From Azolla caroliniana (lineage: Eukaryota; Polypodiophyta): a stretch of DNA of 64,000 nucleotides. Shown here piece after piece: positions 33,558 to 43,489 of the stretch; positions within the stretch are counted from its first letter, which is position 1, and each line of letters begins with the position of its first letter. Made by a program: the position numbers and the translations under genes. The notes under the pieces were generated by a model, which ran no database searches, was not told where the DNA came from, and saw only the letters and a program-made list of their open reading frames with translations. The stretch lies in NCBI GenBank assembly GCA_043228905.1, contig JBHGNT010000010.1:9548001-9612000 (forward strand). Reading direction: 5' to 3'.

Positions 33558-34310
33558 CTGGCGCCGTCATCAGTCCCCCTGCTTGCAGAGGGTTCGGAAT
33601 TGCTTCCACAATCTTGATTATGCCGTACATTCTGCTCTTTTCGGCCGCCTCCATTGTGCGCCGATCCACCACGACCGCAGGGCTTTATTATGCTCCGTGT
33701 AAAGCATCTTGGCATCGACGTGTGCACTCGTCGACGCACTCGTGCGGTTTTCTTCTATGAGCAACATTGACTGAAGCTTGAAAAAGGAAGGCGTAATCTC
33801 CCTCGTGCAAACCGCTGTTCGGAAGGGTCCGAACTTTGATGCCAAGCCACCAAGACAAACCTGCACCATTTCATCTTCCTCTACGTTCACGTTGACGGAG
33901 GTGAGAGAGTCGTAGATTTCTTTGATCTTGGTGGTGTAATCAGTCACCGAAAAATCTCTTTGTCGTACATTGCTGAGCTCCTGTCTGAGTTGTAGCTGTC
34001 TGGCCGTTGTGCTGGCGGCGAAAATCCTTTTGAGATTCACCCACGCGTCCTTCGGCTACTTGGCATCCCGAATATAGCTCACAAGCTGATCGCTCACAGA
34101 GGACGCGAAGCAATACAACACTCTGCTTGCTGCTTGTTCCCAAGCTGGGTAGTCCTTGTGTGTTGACTTGGGTGCCACATCGTTTGCTCCTTCGACATAA
34201 CTCCAGTAACCATGGCCGAGCAGGTACTGGTGCATCTTGTAAGACCAAGATGTGTAGTTGCTTCTGTCAAGCTTTTTAGTCGGAAGTGAGCTTCCCATTC
34301 CTCTGTCCAT
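33558..34310 (-). pseudogene. Copia K gag, truncated
   Basis: Begins at about 34,310 (MDRGMGSSLPTKKLDRSNYT), then SWSYKMHQYLLGHGYW and WEQAASRVLYCFASSVSDQL. After a stop (TAG near 34,058, in PKDAW context) comes LKRIFAASTTARQLQLRQEL, then FSVTDYTTKIKEIYDSL, MVQVCLGGLASKFGPFRTAV and a Gly/Arg-rich tail with a frameshift. Cut at 33,557 by the D2 LTR, so the zinc knuckle and pol are absent. Confidence 0.85.
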
Positions 34311-34413
34311 AGTAATGTCTTTTTCTTCTCCGAAAGAGAACAACTTCAACTTTGTTTCGTCACAAACTTTTCTTGTCGGCTGAGAGGACTTCAACCCTCG
34401 CACTCTAATACCA

Positions 34414-34528
34414 TGTAAAAGAATACGTTGTGCGGAAGTGTGTGCGTAAATACAGAGTACACAGTTCAGAGGAATAAGGCAGTTCGGTAAACACAGAAAA
34501 TGCAGAGATGGAGATGGAGATTGAGATA

Positions 34529-34562
<34 letters not shown>

Positions 34563-34860
34563 AGACAATAGAAAAACTCAGATTCAAAATAATGACTCTC
34601 TATACATACACGATGCTCAATGAGCACCTTTTATACAAGCCCTGAAAATCGGGCTGACACAAGTACTGACAGTACTTGACTGCTCATAAATGAGCCTCGA
34701 CAGTCACTCCCAAAATTATTCCTTACGAGGAATATCTCTCTAACGGCCTTTCGGTTTACGCACCGATACGGCCAGGTTGTGCATACTTTTTCACGCACCC
34801 AGTCTAGGCACTGGGTTACGCTGCGTATTACGCACTCAATGTTGAGCTTGTAACTCAACA
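34414..34860 (-). mobile_element. 5' LTR of copia K
   Basis: 447 bp on the minus strand, TGTTGAGTTACAAGC to CTTTTACA, followed by the primer site TGGTATTAGAG. TATA TTGTATAAAAGG at about 34,630. A (GA)n tract lies at 34,530-34,561. Related to the solo LTR at 16,117. Confidence 0.9.
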
Positions 34861-34862
34861 AT

Positions 34863-35267
34863 TGTGAACTTGTATATATTCTAGAGTCTACTATATAGTA
34901 CATTCGAGAATATTCTAGTCATTAGTATATTCTAGAATTATTCTATGGTATATTGTGAACGGGTATATTCTTGAGATTATATTTCTCGAGAATATTCTAG
35001 AGATATTGAATCTTAGAAATTGTATAAATACTTGTAACATCCTTGGTCCCTTTCAAAGGATTCAACACCAGTCATTGACACATCAATCTAGTATTCTTGT
35101 TTCGCCTCATCTTTGTCTCCTTGATCTTTATTTCTGTCTTCATGCGCTCACGAGGCTCACAACATCTAGAGTTCCTTGCGTCATCACATCTAGCTCCAAG
35201 TGGATCCGTCGCCCGTAGCCCCATCATTTGTGCTCCATCCTAGTCCGCGCTTGGTGTGTCCGTAACA
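34863..35267 (+). mobile_element. 5' LTR of element M1
   Basis: 405 bp, TGTGAACTTG to GTCCGTAACA. TATA at 35,023-35,030 (TATAAATA). It matches 48,134-48,535 almost throughout. Rich in TTCTAGAA and GAATATTC blocks upstream of the TATA box. Confidence 0.82.
34903..34997. promoter_or_regulatory. Heat-shock elements in the M1 LTR
   Basis: TTCGAGAATATTC at 34,903-34,915 is a perfect three-unit element (nTTCnnGAAnnTTCn). Further cores: TTCTAGAA at 34,930 and GAATATTC at 34,990, the last only about 30 bp before the TATA box. M2 has the same trimer at 48,174-48,186 and a palindrome TCGAGAATATTCTCGA at about 48,254. Confidence 0.65.
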
Positions 35268-35743
35268 GTTTGAATCCCTTCCAACTAGGAGCATCACCCG
35301 TCTTCGTCATCGCCTTTGCTTCTAAACTTACCATCATCACTGTCCTTTCTTCCAGAGTTACCGTCATCATCATCCTTGTCTTCAACGTCATCATTTTCAG
35401 CACCTCTTTGCCCAACCATCGTCGTCATCAACACTACTTGTCATCATTTTTAGGTATCATTTTGCATCACGGTTTTGGTGAGGAGTGCTTTCGATCGCTC
35501 AACTTCCCAGTTCCGTTGGGGGTCACAACTGCTCACTTTCATGGTGGGGATTGGAACATTGCTCGCTTGCACTGCATTTTCGTTGGTAGGGTTAGAACCA
35601 CTCACTTTCCTAGTGGGGATCGCATGGGTTTCTCGTTAGCACTACCGTTTGTGTTGTGTCTTTAGTCAACCAAGACTATTTACCCTCTCATAATAGAAGA
35701 AGTCAAGTCGATCGCTTCACTTGCACTCCTTAGCCCATTGTTG
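35268..35743 (+). mobile_element. Internal region of element M1, non-coding
   Basis: Matches 48,536-49,080 in M2. Contains CATCATC and CGTCATCA runs and phrases such as GGTGAGGAG. No gag or pol motif, so M looks like a non-autonomous LTR element. Confidence 0.6.
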
Positions 35744-36191
35744 TTCTAGTTCTCGGTGAGGGCTGCATGGTCGCTCACGCCCATTCGTGTTCAGTTCTCG
35801 GTGAGGGCCGCATGGTCGCTCATGTCTGTTCGTGTTCCAGTTCTTGGTGAGGGCCACATGGTCGCTCGCGTCCGTTCGTGTTCAATTCTTAGTGAGGGTT
35901 GCATGGTCGCTCACGCCCGTGCGTGTTTGGATGAGGATCACACATGGTCGCTGACGTTCCAGTTCCCAATGAGGGCCACACATGGTTGCTCACGTCCGTT
36001 CGTGTTCCAGTTCTTGGGGAGGGCAGCACGTCGCTCACGCCTGTTCGTGTTAAGTTCTCGGTGAGGGATGCATGGTTGCTAACGTTCGTTCGTGTTCCAG
36101 TTCTCGGTGAGGACCGCATGGTCACTCACGCCTGTTGGTGTTCATGTTCCAACTCTCGGTGAGGACCGACATGGTCTCTTATGATCGTTGG
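35744..36191 (+). repeat. 45-46-bp minisatellite in M1
   Basis: About ten units around GGTGAGGGCCGCATGGTCGC followed by TCACGCCCGTTCGTGTTC. Copies start at 35,751, 35,796 and 35,842. Being close to 45 bp, the repeats leave long open frames on the plus strand, which I do not regard as genes. Confidence 0.9.
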
Positions 36192-36678
36192 TGTTGTCCA
36201 TGGGCCAAAGTTGTAATTCTAAGAATTGTAATAGGAAGTAGGTCAAAGTAGGTGAACAACTGTAATTACGAACAACCGTAAGGAACGAAGACAACCGAAA
36301 TATGCGCAACCAAGAACGGGAAGAAGCAAAGCGCGCCGAAGCAAAGAGGAAGGGAAAAGCTATAAAAAGAAGACCAAGAGAATGAGACAAGGGGGGGAAG
36401 CAAAGAGAAGAAGGGAACTATAGCCCATGATTACGGGATTCTGAGGGTCTAGGTCATACTATTACTTTGTTGTTAATTCCAGCCGTGGGCCGTGTAACTG
36501 TATTCATGACATACTCGTAATACATATAGTTTTGGGTCTATTTCTTGTGTTGGTGTTATGTGATTGCTGTCCCTTATTAAATTGATTTGGTGAAACATTC
36601 TCTAGGAAGAGACCTCCCTTACGTAACGTATTTGAAATCTTGTTTTCCGGTAACGCCCTGACCACCACGTCACACACA
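36192..36678 (+). mobile_element. Left LTR of composite G (plus orientation)
   Basis: About 487 bp, TGTTGTCCATGG to CACACACA, with TATA GCTATAAAAAG at about 36,360. It aligns over nearly its full length with the reverse complement of about 47,163-47,630. A 66-bp leader (36,679-36,745) including GGAAGGCAACACAA follows. Confidence 0.85.
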
Positions 36679-36745
36679 ATTTGGTCCGATTTCGGCTAGG
36701 AAATGGAAGGTGTTGCCTCCGGGAAGGAAGGCAACACAATTTTTT

Positions 36746-37140
36746 ATTTGATTGATAAAGTGGCCTCCCTGATCACTCACTAGTTCGATTGGACACCTGA
36801 AACGGCACCATAAATTTTCGTAGATAAATTTTGAAGTGGACACAGCTGTGTTATCTCGGAGAGCTTTCGCTTCGACCCATTTCGTCTAGTAATTGGTTGC
36901 CAAGAGGATGTATTTGTTACCCGTGCGTGTTGTGAGGGGTTTAAAGGGACCCACAAAATCCAATCCCCAATTTTGGAAAGGTTCCAAGGGAAGGATGGGC
37001 TGGTGTGGCATGCGGTTGTGTTCGCTTGGCTATCCCATATGTTGGTAGAGGTCGCATTGTTTGCAAAAATTATGAGCGTCTTTTTTCGTAGTCGGCCACC
37101 ATAACCCGCTCTACCAGATTTTTCGTGTTGTGGCATCTCC
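36746..37140 (-). pseudogene. Gypsy G integrase core, truncated
   Basis: Minus-strand reading: GLWWPTTKKDAHNFCKQCDL (zinc-finger Cys pair), NWGLDFVGPFKPLTTRTGNK (first catalytic Asp), then TKWVEAKALRDNTA, CPIELV and SDQGGHFINQ (second Asp). Stops present. It breaks off at about 36,746 against the oppositely oriented leader, so the catalytic Glu is lost. Confidence 0.8.
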
Positions 37141-37986
37141 TATTGTGAAATTGTTTTTAGAAATCAAGCCATTGGACATTAGAAGACTATAAGGTATGGA
37201 GCATTCACATTTGGAGGCTAAGAACACGAACCAATATCTTAAGAAGAAGTCAAAAGTAAAAGTAAGATACACAGAGAAAAGTAAAAGGAGAAAAAGAGAA
37301 AAAGAGAAAAAGAGGGCCATAAAAAACAGTAAAAAAGGAATGGTCAGAACTATTTCGTTTGTAACCCAAATATCATGTATAAATATAGCTTAGAAAGCGT
37401 GTAAAGAGGGCTATCTATAGCTTTTTAAATCTATAAATTTGGAGCTCGGATGAGGGAGATATGATGATTAGAAGGTCGATGGGTCTTAGCTAAAATTAAG
37501 AGATAAAAAGCTTCTAAAAATAGCGTGAACGAGGAAGAAGAAAAAACTTATACAAGGGGAAGTGATACTCTTAGAAAAAGGTCCTAATAGAGAGGGGATC
37601 CTAATAGAGGAGGAGGAGGATTAGGGGGGAAGGTCTTAGTGGAAGGAGGGAATCCTAATAGAGGAGGAGGAGGATTAGGAAGAAGGGTCTTAGTGGAAGA
37701 GGAAGGGTCTTAATTGTGGGTTTGAGTGATTGGTAGTAAGAAGGTCTTTGGTTTCTTAGTTGAAGGTGGAGTTTATCTCTTTTGTATTGTCTTGATATTG
37801 GAATATCATAACAATCTTATCTCTTTCTCATCATCTCTATCTTTTTTCTTAATTTCTCGAGTCTCTCTCTCTAATATTTAGATACCTTGATCTATATAAT
37901 ATATTATGAGTCACAACTCCATCTAACCGGTTTGGTCAAGCCCTCATATAGTGTAAGATTACCCTTTGTCTTAAACACTCTATCAC
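37141..37986. mobile_element. AT-rich insertion in gypsy G integrase, unidentified
   Basis: About 850 bp separates HYAGD (38.0 kb side) from ATTRKIW (37.1 kb side) of the integrase zinc-finger region. On the plus strand it reads TGTGAAATTG to CTCTATCA, so it could be a solo LTR, but the flanks (CCTAT/CCTGC) share only three bases. It includes GGAGGAGGAGGATTAG repeats at 37,600-37,700. Confidence 0.5.
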
Positions 37987-40900
37987 CTGCGTAATGGTAG
38001 CTCGCAATTCCTTGATGCGCATCGCGGATCATGACATCCTTCTCGAATTGTCAAACCGTGCATCTCCAGATGCCGTCCAAGCTTTTGTAATACAGAGTAT
38101 TCAAAAGTAAACAGAAGTTTCAGCTTTGAACTGCTAGCCATTTTTTAGCATCAAGCATGAGATGGTCCGGTGGAAGGCCAATACTCAAGAAGTGTGTCAT
38201 GTCAATGATCCAAGCATCTTCGGAATCGGTGGACTTTGTGTCGATGGAGAAGAGGGATGTGTCTGGTAAGTCATCGTATTCCTGTTCCGCAGGTTCCCCA
38301 GATTCTAATTGGCTAAAGTAATCCAGCTACCGCATGTTAGACCCCAGGTCGGTGTTGGATATCGAAATCAAACTCTTGAAGGAGTAGCATCCACTGTGCT
38401 AAGCGACCAGTCAGGGCTTGTTTATGAACAAGATACAATAGTGCCGAATGATCCACGTGGAAAGTGAATTTTCGGCCGAGCAGATAGTGTCGAAATTTAG
38501 TGAGATACGATAGATCATGTGGAGCGCTTCACGTTTCATGGTGGAATCATTCCTTTTCACTGTCGAGAGATGTTGGCTAGCATAGTAAACGGGGCGATAC
38601 CAATTCGGGGGAGTTTTCTGCATTAAAGTGCTGCCAATGGCGATGTTGGATGCATCTACGAATACGCGAAAGGGTTGTGCCCAATTTGGAGGTTGGACCA
38701 CTGAAGCTTGGGAAAACATGACTTTGAGTGATTTATAGGCCTTGTCTTCCCGTTCCGTCCATCGAAAGGGAATCGCGCGGATGGCTATGTGTAAGGGGGT
38801 CACGAAATCAGCGAGGTATCAGAGCATACGGCTATGCCATCGTATTTGACCTAAAAATCTGCTAAGTGCTTTGGTCGTGGCTAGGGCCGGGGCATTCAAG
38901 ATGGCTTGAACTTTGTCAGGATCCATGGCAATGCCATCCCGACTGACAATGTGGCCGAGTAAAGCACCGCTTGTAACGTGGAAAGCACATTTTTCTGGGT
39001 TTAGGTTGAGTCGTGCCTATCGACATCTTTCAAGGCACAATCGTAAATGCGCAAGGTGCTCCAATTGCTGACCATACACCGCGAAATCATCAAGGAAGAC
39101 TTGCATGAAAGCTGGAATGAAGTCCTCGAAGATTTCGGAGATGATTCATTGAAACGTGGCGGGTGCCGTTTTTAATCCAAACATCATGACTATGGCTACG
39201 AACACACCCCATTCCGTTACGAATGATGTCTTTTCTTGATTGTCCGGGTGCAGTCATGGTTGTCTAAAAAACTATTGCAGTCATGGCCGACAACCGTATC
39301 GAGGACGCTGTCAGTGAATGGGAGTGGAAACACATCTGTAATCATGGTTGTGTTGAGCTTTCGGTAATCCACGCATACCCGGATTTGTCTGCTCTTTTTT
39401 GGTACAACCACAATAGGACTTAACCATGTGGCTCTTTTGACCGGCCGGATGAACCGGACACTGAGAAGTTTATCTATCTCTTCTCACTTTGGTCGCGTAA
39501 TGTGGATTCATTCAGTAATGGTGTTGCTGGATTGGCCGTGCATTCTTTTGGAGGAGAATTTGATGTTGGTAGTATTGAGGGTCGAGGCCCTTCATATTGT
39601 TGTACGCCCAAGCGAACACGTCCTAATATTCCGTGATCAATCCAAGTAGGGCTGATCGGTTGTTGATTGCCAGATCCTTGGCGATTTTTACTTGTCGTGG
39701 CTCGGAAAGGGAGCAGAGATTAACCTCTTCCAAGGTGGAGGCCTTTACTCTCTGTGAGATTGCTAATTCGCAGTCAACTGCGTCACGGGCCTGTTGTAGT
39801 TCTTTTACTGAATCCTGATCAGGCTCGTGAGGAGCTTCGTGGTTTATTGTGTTGGCTAAGTTTGGTTCTATGGCCGAAAAGCGGGACGATCGTGGGGTGC
39901 TCGTCCAAAAACGTGTTTATATAACATGTGGACTCCCTCCGCATATAGCGGGTTGTTGTCAGAAGGAGTTGAAGTACGTGCTTTCGTAATGATGCAGACT
40001 TTGGCTTTTCCTCGCCAAAATGAAATCATATTGCGCTGCCAATGTTGCTTGATGTTAGCCGTTCGCAGCCATGATGTTCCCAGCAGGAATGGGTAAGCGC
40101 CTAGCGCATCGAGGCGTAAGACAACTGTGGACACAATGAAGGTATGTCCTCCCAAAATAAATTCCAGGTTGCGTAGGAGCCCTATTGGCCACACCGATCT
40201 CGTATCTACCATTCGTAACCAAAATGGACACGACTCCCATTGAGTGATGCCGATCTTGTTGAATGTGGCTTCGCTAATGACATTTACACCTGACCCGCCA
40301 TCGATACTGCATCTAGGAATTTCGTGACCGCGGATGATGAGTTGTATTGCTGGATTTTAGGAATCCATAAGGGGAGGCCCTAGTGCCGAGGTCGTGAGAT
40401 TGGCGGAGGGGTGAGTCGGATCCAGACTGGTTGTGAGGGAATGAACCGTCTCCTTGACGCGCGGTAGCAGTTGTAGCAATTTGTGCAGTGGCATGGATAT
40501 TTGGGAATCTGCGAGCACCTGCCAAACTGGGTCTGGATTAGTGTGATCCGAAGTGTTGGAGCTGAGTTGATCTGGGTTTGTGGTTTGCGGTTGGACGGGG
40601 TTTCATTCCTTTGTTTCTGCTATTTCGACTTGCATCTGGACGATGTTGGCATTATTGGCTGCGTCGACCCTGTCCTTAGTGTGTTGTTGAACTGAGTCTT
40701 GGATATCCCACTGGGATTGCTGTGTCTTGCTGCGTGTAGTCACCTATTGCACGTCAATTGTAATCATATTTACTACCGATGCTTTTCCCCTAGTGTTGGC
40801 GGGGCACTGGTTGGTGTACTGGCCGGGTTGGTTATAATTGAAGCATGTGATGGTTGTCGAGGTACCAGGCTCATCTTGCTCGAATTGGGGTTGCGCTAGG

Positions 40901-40999
40901 TTGTGTGATTGGTCTTCCTGCTCCTGCTGGGGATATGCCTGTGGAGGGTTGCCTCGAGACTCGATTTGTGGGGTTCGCCAATTATCGGTGCGTTGATTA
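37987..40999 (-). pseudogene. Gypsy G protease, reverse transcriptase and RNase H
   Basis: Minus strand, right to left: protease-like region (VSTVVLRLDALGAYPFLLGT, SWLRTANIKQHW) at 39.9-40.2 kb; reverse transcriptase RVCVDYRKLNTTMITDVFPL at 39.3-39.4 kb, with degraded palm and YxDD region at 38.9-39.2 kb; RNase H TPLHIAIRAIPFRWTEREDK and FRVFVDASNIAIGSTLMQKT at 38.6-38.8 kb, then FTFHVDHSALLYLV at about 38,440; integrase N-terminus IRDAHQGIASYHYAGD near 38.0 kb. Stops throughout. Closely related to gypsy E. Confidence 0.8.
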
Positions 41000-42047
41000 T
41001 CACGACGACGGTTGTCAAAGTGACATTGGTTCCCTGAAGCTTGGAAACCATTATTATTCCGTCAATCGTACCGTGAATGTTGAGGTGCATCGTAGTCATT
41101 GCGGCCATAATTCCTGCAAGAGTGGTGGTGGTCCTGATGACAGTGCCAACGATCATTCATGTGGTGTGATGGATTGGGGTAACAAGGGGGCTCCGACTGA
41201 TACTGGTTATCCTTATGGTAATAATCCATTTTGGAATTGCCCCCTTGTTGAAGTGGAGCCTGTCGTCTTCCCATGGCCGTGTCGCTTCTTTGTTCCGTGG
41301 AGGTGGTTGCTCATGAGATTGCGTGTGGTTGGCGAGGGGCTCAATTTGGTGGACTGCACAGTGTTTGTTCGGTTCAGCATGTTGTATTCACATTGCTCCA
41401 TCGTATGGACCCTTGAATGGCAGATGGGACAATGCGGTCGTGAAGGACAGTCAAGAGCGGAGTGGTCAGATTTGGCACATATCGTGCATTGCAGTGCTTG
41501 GTGGAACTGAGTTTCCTCGGTCGTTGGCAAGGCAGTTTGAAGTGTACCCATTGCTAACGAATTATTATGATGTGCCCTATCCAATGCAAGGATGCGGGTG
41601 ACCACTTCCTCGATGGTCTGCTAAGAAAAATTTGTAAGAGCCAACGTCATGCATAGAGGCCCACGGAGGCCGGCCAGAAACGTCTCTTTCAAATGATTCA
41701 CAGATACATCCTGTGTGAGTTAGCGGTACAGGTCTTGAAAGCGGCGAACAAACTGGGACACGGTTTCGGTAGGTCCCTGGCAGATCATATAAAATTGATG
41801 AAGCAATTCCCGCTTCGGATCTCTTGGTGGAATAATTCCAGAAACTGGGTTCGAACATCCTAGAACATGGTAAAATCCCCAGGATCGTGCCGGGAATACC
41901 ATTGTGCAGCGGGGCCGTCTAGGGAGAGAGTGAATTCGGCGATTTTAGAGGCGTCGACCTCCTCGGCGGTGGGTCGCTGTGTCGAATGGTTGCTTTATAG
42001 GTGTTGAGAAAGGAATGGATATAGCCATCGGCATCCGGGCCATCCGT
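41000..42047 (-). pseudogene. Gypsy G gag, main part
   Basis: Minus strand from the D3 insertion site: DGPDADGYIHSFLNTYKATI, then KIAEFTLSLDGPAAQWYSRH and LELFHQEIR (retrotransposon gag), ICQGPTETVSQFVRRFQDLY, and a zinc-knuckle region CTICAKSDHSALDCP with CPICHSRVHTMEQC near 41.4-41.5 kb, followed by Asn/His-rich low-complexity sequence. Frameshifts and stops present. Confidence 0.8.
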
Positions 42048-42802
42048 TGTCGTGAAGATTCGGGGCTATGGTGAGAAACCGGGAGATATTGGAGGAATTG
42101 GCAAGGTGCACCATGTGCACCCACCCTTGTACAAAGGTAGCGTAGGGGCTAGGGGGTGCCTTTGTTGCGCCGAATAGGCAATAAAGTTGGGACAGAGGAT
42201 CCCATGTAATAAGGGATTTATCCCGCATTGTAACGTTCCTCCCTCCTTGGGCTATAAAAGGAAGGGAGGGGTGGGGTTGCCCATTTTGTGTTAGAGGGTA
42301 TACCGTTAGATTAGGGTTAGGCGGTTATCTTGGTAGTTTCTTCTTCTATTTTTTTTTCTTCTTCTTCTTCGTCATCGTGTGGGTGGAGAGTTCGTTTGCC
42401 TGTTTAGGGTTTGCATATGTTCAGTCTCTTGTGCAAGACCCCGCTCGGCACGACGAGCCCAAGAGCTACTCGATCGGCGGCTTGGCAGCAGGCTGCTGTT
42501 GTAACCTAACCTACCTTGATCCGGCTCGACGTTGGGGTTGTGTCTTTTTTTTCTTTATATATATATATATGTATATTCATGTCAGTTTGTGCATAATGGT
42601 GTCTCTGTTGGTGTCGGGTGCATAGCTCCCCTCCTTTGTTTCCTGTACATAAGAGTCGGTGTTGCGCGCTTGCTCCTCTCCTTTTCTCTCTCTCTCTCAG
42701 GTTCGGTTGCCTCCGGAGTCGGTTTCTTGAACTCCCTTTCTCCGTCGTCCGAGACCCCCGTGGTCCCGCCCCTTCCACACACACGCGCGTAGTAACGAGA
42801 CA
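42048..42802 (+). mobile_element. 5' LTR of D3
   Basis: 755 bp, TGTCGTGAAGATTC to AACGAGACA; TATA GGCTATAAAAGG at about 42,250. The internal region starts TATTTGGTGAACCCGACGTG, which I take as the primer-site region; the tRNA is not identified. Confidence 0.88.
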
Positions 42803-42839
42803 TATTTGGTGAACCCGACGTGAAGGGCGGCAAGGGAGA

Positions 42840-43487
42840 ATGGAGTTGGAAGAGAATGACTTCGCGCAACTTTTTGTCGAAGCGGTGAGGGAGTTTGGAC
42901 GAGCAATAACAAGACGAGAGTCGGCGCAGAGAGCGGTTGAGCGAGTGGTTGAAAGGGCCGGTCGTTTCAACGGGGACAAAGTCCCATTCTACTTGGAAGC
43001 ATACAACACGGAAATGGAGGAGCAAGACATAGACGAGGCGTTGAGGCTGGAGTTCTTCTGTCGGGTCGTCGTCGTCCGTATGCACGCGGAAGTGAAGGAG
43101 CTCTGAGAAGCTCATAGTTCATGGGAGGCCTTCGAAGAGGCGCTCCTGCAGGCATATGGAGGACGGCGGAAGAGCCAGGGACGACACGGCTTCGACCAGT
43201 GGGTGGCATCGGCAAAGACCCGCCGGGGCGCAACGAAGGCGTTCCGAGAGTTCGAGCGACGACTTGCTCAGCTCCCGAAGTGGGAGCAAGGTTTGGTGGG
43301 GGTGGACGAAGTCCTGTTGTTCGTCAGGTCGATCGACAGAGCGGAACGGGAGTCCATCGGGATTGAGCTCGAAGATCAGGACGGAGCGAATGGCCTTACA
43401 GAGGACTGGTCGAACGTCGGAAGGGTATGCCAACGGCTAGATGACGAGCGAGCCGAGAAGGCTAGGAGGAAGGCGCGCGACGGCTAG
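42840..43487 (+). pseudogene. D3 gag-like frame, one in-frame stop
   Basis: 216 codons from MELEENDFAQLFVEAVREFG. A single TGA at 43,104-43,106 interrupts an otherwise continuous frame: KVPFYLEAYNTEME, then WEAFEEALLQAYGG, FDQWVASAKTRRG, FREFERRLAQLPKWEQ and LLFVRSIDRAERESIGIELE, GLTEDWSNV. Layout fits a gypsy gag core. No zinc knuckle. A frameshift near 43,487 leads into a coiled-coil-like continuation (KREEVERQRELARLGFGARI). Confidence 0.75.
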
Positions 43488-43489
43488 AT

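Noticed and set aside
35756-36162. Plus-strand frames with repeated VRVPVLGEG-type peptides
   Set aside because: Product of a 45-bp minisatellite; frames move between units of 45 and 46 bp, so coding is unlikely.
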